Source: Flavobacterium palustre
GTDB taxonomy: Bacteria > Bacteroidota > Bacteroidia > Flavobacteriales > Flavobacteriaceae
Reading direction: 5' to 3'
DNA: 64,000 bases
NCBI RefSeq assembly: GCF_014639535.1
Contig: NZ_BMGA01000001.1
Span: 248,001 to 312,000 of the forward strand
Shown here: positions 63,701-64,000 of the stretch, in pieces
Layout of the letters: each line of letters begins with the position of its first letter
Numbering within the stretch: position 1 is the first letter of the stretch
The notes under the pieces: model-generated
Told to the model about the DNA's origin: nothing
Databases searched by the model: none
Seen by the model: only the letters and a program-made list of their open reading frames with translations
Translations under genes and position numbers: made by a program

Positions 63701-64000
63701 CAAGAGCACAATCCCCAAGTCTTCAAATTCCGACACAAGGCATTGGAAACTGGTGCTATCCACTTATAAAACCTATAATTGATGACTCTGGATTAAGAGC
63801 AAAAGCAGGAACGAACAATCAAATTATCAGTCCACTAGGAGTTCCATTTGCAACTCCATCTAATTCTGAACAAAAAAACATTGCTTTTGTTTCGCAATGG
63901 GATAATTTCCCTAAATCAGTTGCCATTCCCCTTTCGGGAAAAGCTTCTCACGCTTATTTGATGATGGCAGGAACCACTAACCCAATGCAAAGCCGTTTTA
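60721..64000 (+). CDS. Large DUF4450-like six-hairpin protein, 3' end missing
   Basis: An open frame runs from the ATG at 60721 to the window end (1093 codons, no stop). A signal peptide is present (MKFKVPISLICLSLAIPNLT). The N-terminal part is beta-rich (LWHGEKRKIHYTPEGKSFVL, FAMYMPGMGGNFKLGLV), like the DUF4450 domain. Residues about 300-700 form an (alpha/alpha)6-type barrel (GAVAWRMYLNAWRGAYVADP, AIWASDALQYSGGGVTHTSA). A rhamnosidase-type C-terminal module follows (PGLPKSWNNASLEIPDVAF), then further beta-rich regions. Such proteins occur in rhamnogalacturonan-type PULs. Glycosidase activity is likely, but no catalytic residue can be assigned. Confidence 0.75.
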   Translation, partial: MKFKVPISLICLSLAIPNLTAQSQKLWHGEKRKIHYTPEGKSFVLQNGTRKFNRALYGTNTAFRVEAGDLPEFAMYMPGMGGNFKLGLVNGKNSKWITEADKINTKYTPGTVEYEIKDALLANATLTIQIVALADSDGFILKVIGNNIPKNTSLIWAYGGASGKKFSRNGDIGGDPESVFYLQPEYCINNQYQINKNNFSVSYGSASNKKATENTQLINAVFPDSKVHLASANFLKTPLENYNSKADSVPMIVGQLNQFSKEGNYWLFENTAKIENSTQKAVAEKFKKAIAQSQLLANRIKINTPDPYINTLGGALAMAADAIWENPAYLHGAVAWRMYLNAWRGAYVADPLGWHDRAKTHFESYGNSQVIEPESGPVVPDTTRNFARQLEKMGTSMFSSGYISRNPNNNKIAHHYDMNLVFIDQLIRHFKWTGDIDFLKKMWPVIKRHLAWEKRNYDVDGDGLYDAYAAIWASDALQYSGGGVTHTSAYNYYANKMAAELAKIAGEDSAPYTKEAAHIHQAIQGKLWKNNKGTFAEYKDLLGNQLTHDTPAIWTIYHALDSEIANPFQAYQALHYVDTEIPHIPVAAEGLDKNNLELISTTNWQPYTWSLNNVALAEILHTSLAYWQGGQAEKAYQLWESGLIESMYLGASPGGFEQLLFQDAIRGELYRDFADPVGMAGRTLVEGLFGIQPDALKNTLTIQPGLPKSWNNASLEIPDVAFAFERTKNTDVYQITPHFATKMNLQLLVNATHESISKVTVNGKEVPWKMIDGTVGSPKISIENPYANSYKVEVVWSDALLEQPTAVSTICEGENIKITTNKATILEIKGTQNALVNAVVSNNEINAVANGLGNKSFFVKLKQKEMIWWQAIDIKITPKFEIVSNSIKGENTVVTIKNNLSKSVNGLLISNQKANSTKISLKANSENNIEIPLTQLVSGTNTVEITAEDGSKTKLNLTNWDIQSNSKTNWETVKLDGIFNDKVTNVFENKYLSPRAQSPSLQIPTQGIGNWCYPLIKPIIDDSGLRAKAGTNNQIISPLGVPFATPSNSEQKNIAFVSQWDNFPKSVAIPLSGKASHAYLMMAGTTNPMQSRF

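Overview
The window looks like the chromosome of a Flavobacterium-type member of the Bacteroidota. It has low G+C, several SusC/SusD pairs, promoters with the phylum's -7 element TAnnTTTG, mevalonate-pathway genes, and interspersed palindromic repeats of a kind I recall from flavobacterial intergenic DNA. No phage, CRISPR array or complete insertion sequence was seen.

Layout. 1-2,000: the 5' end of a type III pantothenate kinase gene, tRNA-Phe, a GIY-YIG nuclease ORF trapped between the tRNA and a broken second copy of the tRNA 3' end, and a chromate transporter. 2,093-14,505 (minus strand): an arabinose-directed polysaccharide utilisation locus (PUL) made of ECF sigma factor, FecR-type anti-sigma factor, SusC with an STN domain, SusD, a GH51 arabinofuranosidase and a GH127 beta-L-arabinofuranosidase. 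14,833-21,239 (plus): an acetate locus with an InsA-like zinc-ribbon/HTH protein, a SatP-type acetate transporter, a small membrane ORF, an SLC5-STAC-histidine kinase resembling CrbS/CbrA, a single-domain response regulator and acetyl-CoA synthetase. 21,425-27,778: a GH13 amylase without signal peptide and household genes (GDPD, HI0933-type flavoprotein, DUF1801, YdeI-like, TspO). 27,880-34,337: mevalonate-pathway and prenyltransferase genes (mvaD, mevalonate kinase, UbiA family), interrupted by a RelE/ParE toxin-antitoxin pair and a lone sensor kinase, then an RluB-type pseudouridine synthase.

34,994-50,274 (minus): a 15-kb operon of two SusC/SusD pairs with three fasciclin-domain lipoproteins. 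50,871-64,000 (plus, divergent): a GntR-type regulator, xylulokinase, xylose isomerase, a CBM9-like/PKD protein, GH105, an S1 sulfatase, GH28 and a large DUF4450-like protein cut by the window end. Together the two arms look like a PUL for a sulfated, uronic-acid- and xylose-containing glycan such as a sulfated pectin, xylogalacturonan or an ulvan-like polymer.

The most interesting observations are: (i) a 17-bp motif of the form ACAGGA-n4-ACAGGAT in all four control regions of the second PUL, a likely GntR regulon; (ii) the GIY-YIG ORF flanked by a 51-bp exact duplication of the tRNA-Phe 3' end and terminator; (iii) a CrbS-like acetate switch whose response regulator has no output domain, next to an orphan transposase-like DNA-binding protein; (iv) a SusCD system built around fasciclin lipoproteins; (v) a terminator hairpin in the leader of the CBM9/PKD gene that could act as an attenuator.
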